The position numbers were made by a program, and so were the translations under genes. 64,000 nucleotides of DNA from Anaeramoeba flamelloides (taxonomy: Eukaryota; Metamonada; Anaeramoebidae), in NCBI GenBank assembly GCA_027625915.1, contig JANTQA010000012.1, positions 651,001 to 715,000 of the forward strand, written 5' to 3'. This document shows positions 11,601 to 22,500 of this stretch, piece after piece. The notes beneath the pieces are model-generated. The model worked only from the letters and a program-made list of their open reading frames with translations, was not told where the DNA came from and made no database searches. The number at the start of each line of letters is the position of its first letter. The first letter of the stretch is position 1.

Positions 11601-14600
11601 ATTAATATTTGGAAAAGAATATTACCTAATCTTAAAAATTTGAAGATATTTAATAAATATTTGTGAATAAAATAAATGATCAATTTTTTCTGATCTTCAA
11701 GAGAGACAATATTTGATTTATTTTTCATGTTTTTTTAAAATAAGATTTAAAAAGTTCCAAGATTATTTGTTCATACAGACTATCAGAAAAATTTCCCAAA
11801 ACTGAAATTCCATAAACATAGAAAAAGGTTTACAAATTTTTCTTTTTATTTTTTAGTTACCCAAATTCACACAAAAAGGATCAGATCTTTTTACTGAAAA
11901 ATTTATTTAGCAAAAATGAACTCTTTTTAAAAATGAGAACCCATTTTTCTAAAGTTGATTAAAGGAGTTTGATTATCGAGTTTAATCGTACCCTTCTGTA
12001 AATAATTAATCTATTAACATTGAAGAAAAAAATAAATAAGATTTACTTGTAGATTCAAAATATACTTAATTCATAAAAAATCTCCAGTGATATAAATAAC
12101 CCACGTTGACAAACTTTAACACATTACTAAAATATAACTCTAATTTTTTTTTTCAGGCTTTGGCATTTGAAGATCAAAATTATTATAAACACCCAGACTT
12201 GGCTCAGATTTAAATTTACTTTTCAGGTTGGATCTTGAATTAATTTTAATGGTTAAATAATATTAACCTTTTGGGGGAAAAATAAGCGAAAGGGAAAAAA
12301 TGTTCAATACTATTTTTAATTATGAACCTTAATAGAACCAGAAACCTGGAAATGAAAAGTAAATATCAATTAATAAAAGAAAAAATAAATAATTTTAGAC
12401 ACAAAATGGAGGATTTAGCATAATAACAGTTTTTCAAAGACCTTCTTTTGATATGGGATTTTTCTATTTGATTGATCAATTATTAAAAATTTTGTTGAAA
12501 AAATTGACTATTTTGAGAGATCTTCAAAATAATTCTTACGGGATTTCAATAAAAAAGGGAGATCCAAATTGTTTTTGTTGGTTCGATTGGAAATAATATA
12601 ATGGATTAATATTTGAAGTTAATTGGTTTCTTCTTGTAATTGGTTTTACTTTTTGTTTTTAGGTCATATTACAGCCAGACCCACCTTTAAGACACAAACT
12701 TACAACAAAATTTAAGGCATAAAAAAAAATCTCAAATTAAGGTACAAAATTCAAATTTTTTTAAAATAATTTGTAAAAAAAAAATTCCAAATTTTGTGTT
12801 TTAATTTTGTGATTTTTTGGGTGTCTTAGTTTTCGTTTAAAGTTTGTGTCTTAAAAGTGAAACTGACTGTAAGTATACCTATTCAAAAACCATGTTTAAC
12901 TTTATTTCCCCGCACCACTTATTTTTTCCAGTATCACTTTTTTTTCCCGAAAGGTAAGTGTTTTTCTTTTAAAATATTTAGTATAATATACAAATTTTCT
13001 ATATTTAAATGATTTTTTGGTTAAAATTCCAAAAAAAAAGAGCTTTTTCTCATTTTTTTTATAAAAAAAATTCCATATTTAATCCAAATAAACCAATATC
13101 GTCTTATTTCTTGATTAAAAATTGATTTAAGTGAACCTATTTCTTGTTTATATTCCATTGTCACTCTAGTGGTAAGATGTTTATTTTATCTCTACAACCA
13201 GATGATGTTTTGATCAAGAGTTAAATTTTGGAATGAGTTAAAGTTAAAAACACAAGTTTGTTACATCATTATACTTTTCCCAAATCTAAAAATTAGAAAC
13301 CAAAATAATAATATTATATAGTATTTAAAAATGAATCTATTAGAACTCTCCAAAAGTGACTATTCTTTCATTATTTTATAATTTCAAGATTTACTCAATT
13401 ATTATTTTCATAAAAAACCTAAAGAGTGGACTATTTTTGTTTTGTTTTACAAAAGCAAGTTGTATTTTCAATATATTTTCAATATGTGAAGAAATTATTT
13501 GTCAAAATAATCTCAGAGTTAATAATATAATTTTTTTAACAACCAATCTACATTTTGAAACAAATTTTTGAAAGATATTTTTCAACTCTGAAGATTGATT
13601 ATTCGAACTTTAAATTTTATTTTGAAAGATAGCTTTTTTTCTCAAATTCTTGAACTTATTTGTTAATAAGCTAAAGATCATTTTTAATTGATGAAATCAA
13701 CTTTTGGTTTTATTTTATTAATCAAATTTTTAGAGACATTTGAAACACCGTGTATAAATATGATTTACATTCAAGAGAAACACACTTCAATTTTAGACTT
13801 CTTTGTGTTAGATGCTAATCTTTTATGAAATAAAAACAAAAAAAACCTTCTGTTAGTTTTTTTCGCGCTTTCTGTTTATTTACAAAACCAATAAATTTTC
13901 GTACGGTTTTTTTGGAGTTTTCTATTTATTTGTGAAGTGTTCTAGGTTTTTTTGAGGTGTTCTATTTTATATGGAAAATCAATAGATTTTCGTTAGGTTT
14001 TTTTTACTTTTTGAAATAAAATAGAAAACCTCAAAAAAACCTAGAACACTTCACAAACAAAAAAGAAATTATTGGGAAAAACTTTATTAGGATTTTCCAG
14101 AATTTATATTTATTTTATCAAATCTAAGATTTAATGAAATAAATCTGAATTTTGGAAAAGCACCACTAGGCCTTTTTAATAGTTTTTGTTATGATTAGGA
14201 AATAAATAGATTTTCAAAACAAAAATAAACACAAAAAATAAAAAAAAAAAAAATCGTCTTTAGCTTTTTCATTATTTTGGATCCTGAAAAACCATGGCAA
14301 ATGGAATATTTATCAATTCTTTTTTTGTTTTTCCTATATTTTAGTTTTATTAAAAAAGTACATCATTTTTTTAAACTATTAATTATTATCTTTTCAAAAA
14401 AATATCACAAAGTTGAATTAAACTAAAATTCATTTAAACATCCATTTAATATATTTTTACCCGAAAATAGACCTTTTTTGTAGACTAGAGAGAGTTTTAA
14501 AAATTGTAATAATACTAACAACAATAAATTTAATAGCATCAAGAATTTGAAGTTCTGATATGTTGATTATATTGTAAATAAACCTTACTAACAAGAAGGA

Positions 14601-17474
14601 AATGTAAATTAAAGTAGTAGTTTTAATAACTCAAAATTTTTCAATTTTATTTTTTTCATTAATTTATTGATTATATTTTATGACAAGTAAACTTCCTATT
14701 TTTTTCATTTCTGTTTAATAAATGAAAAGTTTTTTAAACTTAAAGGGGAAAAGAAAAAAAGAGAGTGAATGAATTTTCAATTCGATTAAAAATCAAAGTT
14801 TTCAAGTCATTAATACATGAAAATAACCACATGTTTTTTTTTTTTTTTTTATCAATGCTGAATAACTTTTAAATGGAAAAATGAACCATTTTGAGAATAT
14901 AAAATACTTTTAGATACAAGAATTGTGAATAAATAAATGAAAATACATTCCGAATTTTTCGATAAAAAGTAAAAAAAATATTAAATAAAATTATTAAAAT
15001 GATAAAATCAATTTTAAATCGAAAATTGATCAATTCATAACTCAAATAATATTTTTTAAGCAATTTATGTTTTTTTTTTATTTTTTTAAAAATAATTTTT
15101 TTTTTGAGGTTATTTGTTATTTAAAATAAACTTTTAAAATAATAGTTTGTGTTCTTTCGATTTTTTTTTCCAATTCAGGTTACTTTTCCAAAAAAAAAAA
15201 TTAACTTTTTTCACAATTTTATGGATTTAAATTTGAAATTTCAACTGATCTAAAAATAAATGATGTTGAAGATTTTTAGGTTGTTGAAATTTGAAAGGGG
15301 AAATTCTACAAAAAAAAAAACTAAAAAATTTGTGTTTGGTTAAAATTCTTATAGTATATTAGAAACTCATTTTTTTAAAAAATTGGTTTCAACTCGTTTT
15401 TGATAAATAATTTCGTGTTTTATTTCACTCCATTTTCTATTAGATAAGATAAAACAAAAGACCAAAATAAAAGAAAAAGAAAAAATGAAAAGTAATTTCA
15501 ATTTATTAAAATAATAATAAAGTATCGGTTTAAGAAGTAGGAAATAGGAAAATATATTTTGAATCCAAATGCTGTCTCATCAAATGTTGATATATTGACT
15601 ACAACTATCAAAGAAAAATTATCAACAATAAATTGAAACAAAATTCTTTGTTAAAATATTTTAATAAATATTAAAGCTTTATCAAAGATCTTAAAATATG
15701 CTTTTTTTTTTTTATTTCAAAAATCGATTTTTAATGATTATGGTTTTATTTATCAATGAATTTCTAAATTTTTTTTTTATGAATTAACAAAAAAAATTAT
15801 TGTTATTTAATTATATGAACCATTTTTTAAATGAACATATTTCAAATTTCCAACCGATAAATAAGAACAATCTTATCAAAATTTAAAATAACTAAGAAGA
15901 ATGATTGACAAAAAACTCTACAATTATAAGTTTTATGAAATATTGGAAATTAATTTTTTTTTAAAAATTTTTTCGTGTTATTTAAAATGTTTTTTTCAAT
16001 CACAAGTGATTATAGATAAATATAAATATAAAATATTTTTAAAGTATTTCTAAACAATTGATTTTAGAAAAAGTCTTATAAAATAATTTTTAGCCAAATG
16101 ATTCGAATAATAATCTCGAAAAAATGATAATTCCAAGGAAAAGGGTATTTTTGGTAAGGTTATATAATTGATATTTGGCGAGATATTTTTAAAATTGTGA
16201 CAAAATTAATTTTGATCAAAACACTTCAGTTTTTCATAGAATGGCATAAGATAAACCATTTTCTAGCCAAAGGAGCCCAGTTGTGAAGTGAATTGCACAT
16301 GTTTAAAGAGTTTGAATGGAAATAAAAAGAAAAATTTGATTTCCAAAATTGAAATCATTTTTTCGCATTTTACTTTTTTTGATTTTTTTTTTTAAACTGA
16401 ATTCATTTGCAAATTTTTTTTTATTACAAGATCGATAGTAACTTGGTAAGAGATATAATTCTACTGTTATCAATAAAGTAAAAATGATTCCAGAGAAATC
16501 ATTTTGATTTCTATATAATTTTTTTTGATCTTCAATTGGAAGATCAAAATGAACATTGTTGTTTTTCTCAATAGGTTGACACTTAGAATTTAAGCTTTTC
16601 TATTTTTAATAAAATTTATTGGATTTTTTGGAATCATTTCAGGCGAAATATCAACTATTCTCTGATATTTATTATTCTACTTATTTCTTATTTACTCTCC
16701 AAAGGTCATTTATAAAAAATATTTGATATTTTGAAAAAAATGTTGTTTTCTTTGACTGAAACAAAGTTTAGTGTAATTCCCTGAAGATTCCAAATTCAAA
16801 TAATAATAATAAAAATAAAAATAAATTTAAGGGGTTAAGAATTCTGGAATAACATTTCGAAATTTTTTTCTGGTCTAAAATTATTGGGGAAAAGTTTATA
16901 TTATAATTTAACTATTTAATAAAAATTAATTCATCATAAATTTCATTATTGAAAAAAAATAATAATAATACCTTATTTTTAATATTCTAATCCTTTTTCT
17001 TTTTTTTTAAAAAAAAAAATTATATTTATTTATTAATAACAAAAGGCTATCTCAATATTTATTTGGGGTTGCGTTGGAGCTTATTATGTACGAAAATTTC
17101 AAAAAATTCTAAAAATGAGTTATGAAAAAAAAACTTCAAAAATTATAATGATCAAAAAATTTACTAGCGTCATGCTTATAATGGCAGTTTATACGATAGT
17201 TTTAATTTCTATAAGTATAATTCTAACAATTCTTAGTCTAATATTAAATAACGATTACATCCAATGCTCATCGGAAGTATCAAATGAAATGGGCTGTTTA
17301 GAATTATTTGTACTGGGATATTGTCTATTAATTTCATTTCGAATTAATACAAATGAGGATGCCGAAATGGATGAAGATATTAGTCTTGAGGAGGATACTA
17401 ATCAAGATAAAAGTGAGGATAGTACATCAGCACATTCAACATCTTCAATATCTTCAAAATACTCAAGTAATTAA
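2842..17474 (+). CDS. Seven-transmembrane protein, THH1/TOM1/TOM3-like, split by a 13.7-kb intron
   Basis: Proposed exons are 2842-3354 and 17046-17474, joined in phase 0, giving 313 residues. Exon 1 encodes four hydrophobic helices (residues about 15-38, 49-73, 78-108, 127-152) and the start of a fifth. Exon 2 completes helix 5 (junction IIIIL/AISIFIWGCVG), then gives helix 6 (209-236), helix 7 (253-270) and an acidic Ser-rich tail. Helix order, the VRKF-type basic loop after helix 5 and total length resemble the THH1/TOM1/TOM3 7TM family (PF06454). That assignment is from memory of the family pattern, so GPCR-like alternatives remain open. The donor is GTAATT at 3355 and the acceptor is ACAAAAG ending at 17045. 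Without splicing, exon 1 runs into an implausible Leu/Phe repeat tail. An alternative 67-bp T-rich intron (3355-3421) would use the same donor and stop at 3475. The function is membrane-embedded but otherwise unknown. Confidence 0.5.
4275..4291. repeat. LINE target-site duplication, 3' side of element
   Basis: AAAAATTACATCTCTTT abuts the element's poly(A) end. It is identical to 10634-10650. Confidence 0.9.
4306..4710 (-). pseudogene. LINE ORF2 C-terminus with CCHC knuckle
   Basis: The minus strand reads ...SQFCQLCKINKD..., then EDLDHFLWNCPAYE, giving C-x2-C, a spacer of about 15, and H-x4-C. This is the usual knuckle near the ORF2 terminus of L1-like elements. The frame ends at 4306, only a few bases before the poly(A), so the 3' UTR is almost absent. 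An F9 hairpin (4711-4795) separates this piece from the rest of ORF2. Confidence 0.8.
4711..4795. repeat. F9 hairpin inserted in LINE ORF2
   Basis: A near-perfect inverted repeat of about 38-bp arms: CGTTAGTTTTTTTTAATTTA at the left and TAAATTAAAAAAAACCTAGA at the right, with a short AT loop. The same arms occur in the chain at 21290-21470. It breaks an otherwise continuous ORF2 similarity, so it arrived after the LINE. Confidence 0.75.
4796..6555 (-). pseudogene. LINE ORF2 reverse transcriptase region
   Basis: RT landmarks appear in order on the minus strand: FGFKKKLDTRIAVLNLLYK near 5790-5850; motif A VTIDIQKCFDSI near 5690-5735, with the catalytic Asp; GVYQGDPLSPLLF near 5565-5605; and motif C, QMFADDLILI near 5480-5510, with the catalytic Asp pair. 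The segment 6262-6555 is the helical linker that L1-type ORF2 places between endonuclease and RT. The thumb and connection region continues to 4796. At least three frame changes divide the region, so no complete protein is encoded. Confidence 0.85.
6700..7285 (-). pseudogene. LINE AP-endonuclease domain (decayed)
   Basis: The minus strand shows the landmarks of the exonuclease/endonuclease/phosphatase fold: KILSFNIREL near 7285, ICLIQETK near 7170-7195 (the Glu metal ligand), GGDFNLNE near 6885-6910 and ISDHNAI near 6715-6735 (the Asp-His pair). In the family this domain nicks target DNA to prime reverse transcription. Frame changes and stops occur between motifs, so this copy is not functional. 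Confidence 0.8.
7286..8200 (-). pseudogene. Unassigned LINE coding stretch before the endonuclease
   Basis: Two open stretches, 7629-8084 (about 150 codons) and 7343-7657 (about 104 codons), in different frames, lie between the ORF1 zinc motif and the endonuclease. They are rich in Ile, Lys, Asn and Phe and look helical, with pieces such as EFHKWELCNMKLLQIKYWIK and RPVIRYQRKGNN. I recognise no known LINE domain. It may be an ORF1 tail, an ORF2 N-terminal extension, or decayed spacer. Confidence 0.5.
8290..10549 (-). pseudogene. LINE ORF1 with three RRM-like domains
   Basis: Likely start ATG at 10549 (MKTNKIKKLFIKNLP). RRM1 has the RNP2-like KKLFIKNLP and then NNGLAILTPLSKANE, the two halves in different frames across an A8 run near 10420. 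A Lys/Arg-rich linker follows (about 9960-10300). RRM2 has TVFMCNLP and YKRFKGSAKITL (about 9700-9930). RRM3 has IIIFNLPKNINEKKLFNLF and KRNYSFITF (about 9300-9540). Next come a coiled-coil-like stretch (8976-9290), an Asn tract (8585-8640) and C-x10-C-x2-H (KKCKKLTTNPKGYCNLH, about 8295-8350). RRM-bearing ORF1 proteins bind element RNA in several LINE groups. At least five frame changes make this copy non-coding. Confidence 0.75.
10592..10633 (-). repeat. LINE 5' leader with short tandem repeat
   Basis: On the plus strand four units of the type AAAAAAAGT run into the target duplication. Read with the element, this is a TTTTTTTAC-type repeat at its very 5' end. Confidence 0.6.
10634..10650. 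repeat. LINE target-site duplication, 5' side of element
   Basis: This is the second exact 17-bp copy of AAAAATTACATCTCTTT. It lies directly beyond the 5' leader and fixes the left boundary of the retrotransposed copy. Confidence 0.9.
12083..13273. mobile_element. F2 MITE copy with later insertions
   Basis: The left end CAGTGATATAAATAACCC begins at 12085, followed by AACACATTACTAAAATATAA. The right end GTTAAAAACACAAGTTTGTT-ACATCATTATA finishes at 13273. F2 copies elsewhere are about 480 bp. Here the interior also contains F1 (12670-12871) and several hundred bases without a match in the window. Confidence 0.6.
12670..12871. mobile_element. F1 palindromic MITE, copy 1
   Basis: TA, then CAGCCAGACCCACCTTTAAG at the left, mirrored by AAAAGTGAAACTGACTG and TA at the right. 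The near-palindrome is about 200 bp. The family consensus end is CAGTCAGTTCCACTTTTAAG. The CAGT start and TA flanks point to Tc1/mariner mobilisation. Confidence 0.75.
13274..13824. mobile_element. F4 fragment
   Basis: Matches the interior and right end of F4 (TTAATTGATGAAATCAAC, then TAGAGACATTTGAAAC, ending GATGCTAATCTTTTA). The left end is missing, and the right TTAA is eroded. Confidence 0.6.
13850..14270. repeat. F9 hairpin chain, block 1
   Basis: Contains a 39-bp-arm hairpin at 13932-14054 (GTGAAGTGTTCTAGGTTTTT against its complement ending CTAGAACACTTCAC). Further hairpins carry unrelated stems but share the same border words: GTTAGGTTTTTT near 13992 and ACTAGGCC near 14167. It contains no open reading frame. 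Confidence 0.65.
16240..16790. repeat. F6 dispersed repeat, copy 1
   Basis: Matches 22912-23490 and 38515-39245 along most of its length. Shared islands are AGGAGCCCAGTTGTGAAG, TTACAAGATCGATAGTAAC, TTTTGATTTCTAT and TCAACTATTCTCTGAT. No clean inverted ends and no conserved reading frame among copies. Confidence 0.65.
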
Positions 17475-19575
17475 CAATTTTAAGAATAAAAAAATAAAAA
17501 AAATTTGTTTAAAATTTTAAAAACAATCTTGATAATTTATATTAAAAACTGTTTATTATTATTAATTTTTTTTTTTTTTTTTTTTGCAGTGAAACCATAA
17601 ACATTAAATATGATATTGTTTTATTTTATCAATATTCTCTCTTAACAAATCAAAATTATTTCAGATTTAAATTTCTTTAATTTTAATAAACTCAATCTTA
17701 AAGAGTATTTTCAAGTTGAAAAAAAAGTGGTAGAGTTGTTTTAAAAAACTTTGATAAAATAATTTTCAAATTCATAGATAAAGAGTTTTTAAACTTACAT
17801 AGATCTATTGTAGGCAATTTCCAAAAAAAATTTTAACTTACATTTTTTTAAAACAACTTTCTAAAAAAAAAAAAAAAAAAAAAAAATGAAAGAATATAGA
17901 TCTTTAAAATCCTCAATAGATAAAAAAAAAAATCACTTTAAAAATATTAAAATACTGAAAATTAATACAAGTGTTTTGATATAGACATTTTAGAAAAGTG
18001 AATTCTTTTTGTTTTTTTGTTTGGGATTTTGTCAGAAGTAAAACTCTATCAAAGTTTTCTTTTTTAATAAGGTGAAAACCTTTTTTTTTAATAAATTGCT
18101 TTTCTTCTCAGAACTCCCTCCTCACCATATTTAAAAAAAAAGATGAAACTTTCACTTTTGTAAAAGAGAAAACTTGAAAAAAGTTTTAACTTTTTTATAA
18201 TAGAAAACTGCAGAAAAGTTTTAAAAAAGTCATCAGTTTTTTAAAACTGTTATAGAAAAATCTAAGTGGTTAAATTTGAGTTGCTTTTATTGAACTAATG
18301 AGAATGTTCCTTTGGGATGAAAAATCTTTCAATATTTCTTTTCTTTATTAACCTGTTGCATTCTTGTGAAAAAAAAACAATAAATAAAAATAATACAAAT
18401 ACGAGAATGAAACAAATATCCATGTCATTATTAAATTCAAAAATTACACTGTAGAATATTAAAAAACTCAGTAGCATTACAATCATCAATTGAAATCCAC
18501 AGAAACTTTCTTTTTGTGATAAAGCACCTTTTTACACTCTATATTTTGTATATTCTGCGCGTATTAATACCCCAAGCTTTTTAGATTCATAAAATTAATT
18601 CTCAAGTTTTTTTTTATTACTCCCCCTCCCTTTTTTTTTTTTTTTTTTTTTTTATAGTATTTATTATCGATGGGTATTGATTCAAAAAAAAAAAATTATC
18701 AGAGTTCATTTGTGCCAAATTATTGTTGAATTCAAAATGGGGATTGTATCAATAAATATATATATATATATAATTTGTTTAAAAAAATGAAATTTATTTA
18801 AATAAATATAAGATATTTCCGGAAAAAGTAGAGAATAATTTTTTTTTAGCCAGTTCCACTTTTAAGCAAAAAACTTTCAACAAAATTTAAGGAATAATAA
18901 AAATCTCAAATTAAGGCACAAAATTCAGATTCTAGTAAAATAATTTGTAAAAAAAAAATTCCAAAAATATGCTTTAATTTAGATTTTTTTGTGCCTTAAA
19001 TTTCGTTGCAAGTTTGTGTCTTAAAAGTGGAACTTACTGTATATTTCGATGAATAATTTCTTTTTAAGTAAACTACATTTGAAAAATTGTGACTTAAATT
19101 AAATAATAGTGAAAAAAAAAAATATCCTTTAGTATTGAAAAACAACAAATAATTAAATCTGATTAATTATTCATTTTTAAATCATTCTAAATATAGAAAA
19201 ACCTGATATTATAAAAAATTAAAAAAAAAATCAAAAAATAAAATTAAGCTAACCTTCATTTTTTAAATGAGAATTAATGATTTTTTATTAATAAAATTCC
19301 TCTGAAAAAAAGTTAATAAAAAGATTTTTGGCTAATAATTAAATATCTGTACTTTAAAATACATTACACAGTCATAATTTTCTTAAGGTTTATTTATATT
19401 TTCCAAGATATTTTTCTTAAACTTTGCTTTCTTTTAAAAGAAAAAAAAGGATCTGAAAAAGAAACAAATATTACAAATAAAAAAGGAACAAAAAAAAACA
19501 AAAAACGAAAAATAATTTTTTATTAGAATGATTGTACTGATCATGATATAAATGCACGAAAGAACAAAAGAAACT
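17475..19575. other. Convergent intergenic region
   Basis: Lies between the 3' ends of the 7TM gene and the minus-strand BTB gene. It carries one F1 copy (18847-19041), a (TA)n tract near 18756-18770, long A and T runs, and a few small imperfect inverted repeats around 18150-18250. No convincing gene. Confidence 0.6.
18847..19041. mobile_element. F1 palindromic MITE, copy 2
   Basis: The left end GCCAGTTCCACTTTTAAGC has lost the first bases of the consensus. The right end is AAAAGTGGAACTTACTGTA. The internal AAATTTAAGG and CTCAAATTAAGGCACAAAAT segments are conserved. Confidence 0.7.
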
Positions 19576-22500
19576 TTATAAATTTCCAAGATAAAAATTA
19601 AAAGAGCAATTTGGAATTAATTGATAATAATCAACAGAGTCTGAAAGTTGGGATTTAATTTTTCGATTTAATTTCTTTGAATCAATTTTTTCTGTATACA
19701 GATATTCTATCAAGATCTGTAATGACTCTTTTGTTCTTTTTGAATAATCAGTAACATGATCAATGTCGGGATCTTGTATTGACTCAAACATATTATGAAA
19801 CAATTTGCTTCTGCATTGTAAAATAATTCGATGTACTTTAATTTTTTCATTAGTTTCATTTATTACCAAAGAAAAGTCTTTTGATTTTTCATCTCGAAAT
19901 AAATTTTTCATGGATTCTTTAAATTTGTTTTTTTCATTATTTAATTCAATTTCAAATTTTTGAAATATATTTTTTAAATTTTCATTTTCTATTTGATTTT
20001 CAACATTTGCATTTTTTCCCCCCTCTTTCACGCTTAAAAAATTTTTTGGGAGTTTACCAGAATAAACCCAAACGAAAAATTCATATATATCATCTTTGTT
20101 AAATTCTTGTAATTGCTTTTTAATAAATTCAATTGGCTTTTGTACTCTCCATTCTACGAAAAATTTATGGAATTTGATTTCCTTTATTTCATCATCACAA
20201 AATTTTGAATTTGTAAAAAAAATTGAAAAATCATTAATAATACTATTAAAATTAATATTTAATAATTTTATTATTCTCTGATTTTTTCTTTTCACATTCT
20301 TATTATAATTCTCAAGAACATCAAATCCCTCCCCCTTCAATAATATAAAATGCATGAGGTTAAGAAAATAAAATTAAAAGATGAAGCAAATAAAAAAAAA
20401 ATAAAATAAAAATAGATTAAAAAATGCTGGTTCTTTTTTTTTTTTTTTTTGGTTTTTGTTTGTTTGTTTTTTAAGAGATATTTAACATATAAACTAAAAT
20501 TCAAAATTTCATCTTTATTTCAATTTTATTTTAGAAAACTAAATAAAGTTTAAAATGCTTCTAATGGTTGTGTCTTTTTTAGAAACTCTTCCAATTCGAG
20601 GTTATGAACTTTAGTCACTTCAAAATTCTCTCTTTAACATGTAAAGTGTTTTTTAACACTTACTTTTGAAGATATGCTAATAAAGTTCAAAATTTTGGGC
20701 ACAGTTAAAACAGTGAAAAGAATAACAATACCTATCCTGAAATTCAATTTGGAAATAATTCTTAATTTTTGAAAAATATTTTAATCATTTTTTTGTCTTT
20801 TTTGTTTTGTTTTCATTTCCTTTTTTTCCAGTTATCTTATCTATTTAGTTAAATCAATTTTTTTTTTTTTTTCAATGATTGATAGAAAGTTAATGTTGAG
20901 TTTATTATATCGAAAAATCAGTTACGATTAGTCGAGGAAACCTTATCATTTGATCTGTTTAATAATTGTTGGTTAAATTTCAACAAATTTACCAATATAT
21001 TTTTTGTCCCACTCATTTCATTATTTTGTACACACCAATTTTTTTTTGTTTTCGTTTTATATTTTTTTCTTTTATTTGGATGAAAATGATATCTTATTAA
21101 AACATTAATATTCGGAAATTTAAATGTGTTTTTAAATTACGTTTGAAAAAATATAATATAAATTGTGTTTTTTTTTTTTGCCTATTTTTGATTTTGGGTG
21201 TGTCCAAATTTTTGGAATGGGATTTCTATTACCATTTTTTTTTTTTTTTTTTTCAATTGAAGAGTGATAATAAATGTTTACTTGTTTACCGTTAGGTTTT
21301 TTTTAATTTGAGAAATAAACATAAAATTTATTTAATTTTAGGTTTATTTCTCAAATTAAAAAAAAAAAACTAGGCACTTCACGTTAGGTTTTTTTTTTAA
21401 TTTGAGAAATAAACATTGAATTTATTTAATTTTCGGTTTATTTCTCAAATTATAAAAAACCTAAGGGCACTTCACGTTAGGTTTTCCAGAATTTAAAAGA
21501 ATGGAGTAAAATCATAAATTTTATTCGATTCTTTTGAATTTTGGAAAATCAACGTTATCTTTTCTTTATTTAAGAAATTAAAAGTACGGTTAGCTTTTTT
21601 TGAGTTTTGACTTTATTGAAAAATCCATTGATTTTCTAAACAAAAATTAAAATCCCTAGAAAATCGTTTTTAGGATTTTTTTTTTAATTTTTGATATTAA
21701 AAGAAAATTTTATAAAATTTTCTTTTTGAATTTCTATACATCACTAAACCCGCATTTAGCCTTTTCAAAATTTATAAAAGGGTAGGGTGAAATCAATAAA
21801 TTTACCACCATTATTTTATTTTATTTTTTTTTTAGAAAGGCTAGACACTTTAAGATACCCTATCCCAATCCTTTTGAATTAGAGATATTGTTTAACCAAG
21901 CGAATCTGGTCAATTCTCTCGAAAGAATCGGATTCACTCCATAAATCTAAAGGTGTATATTTCAATTCCATTCAAGTTTGATTTTTATAAAAGTCAAAAA
22001 AGATTCAAATCGATCAGGAGATTTCATCAAAGAATTTGTGGTTCTATAGGAAGCATAAGCTTGATTTTTAATTAAAATTACACCTAATAGTGAATTTTTG
22101 ATGTTTTTTTTGAAAAAATGATAAACTATAAGAAATAATGTAGTTAAGAGAAATCGAAATGGAAATCTGGACATTCAAATTGTTTATTGGAAGTGTTGCC
22201 ACTATTTTATTACTGGTTCTCAAAGATATTTCCTTTCTAAATATAAATATATAAATTATCCAGCAACCAATAACTGTTCTATTTGGGATATTGATTAAAT
22301 ATTCTAAATCTATTTATTTTAACACTTTTGGTAAATGTAGAAATCCAAAAAATCTCAATGCTCTAACAATTAATAGACAAAAAAACTGAAAACGAAAATC
22401 TAATTTTTTTACAAAATTCCCTTGATAAATGATAAATTTATTATTAAACATCTATTATGATAATTTTTTTGTTTTTAATTTGATAAAATAAGAGTTTTCC

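Larger units (their letters stand above)
3355..17045 (+). other. Proposed 13.7-kb repeat-filled intron
   Basis: It runs from donor GTAATT to an AG at 17044-17045, with TTAATAAC (a plausible branch point) just upstream. It holds the F5 copy with its nested LINE (4226-10811), an F2 copy containing F1 (12083-13273), part of an F4 (13274-13824), a hairpin chain F9 (13850-14270) and an F6 copy (16240-16790). Between 3476 and 4225, 10812 and 12082, and 14271 and 16239 I see no gene or recognisable element, only AT-rich sequence with homopolymer tracts. Confidence 0.45.

Noticed and set aside
18295-18489. Short hydrophobic minus-strand open stretch
   Set aside because: No domain, no splice partner and no conserved neighbour; AT composition alone yields such hydrophobic runs.
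21290-21855. Possible CRISPR array
   Set aside because: Units are hairpins of unequal length with differing stems and no regular spacers, in a eukaryotic intron.
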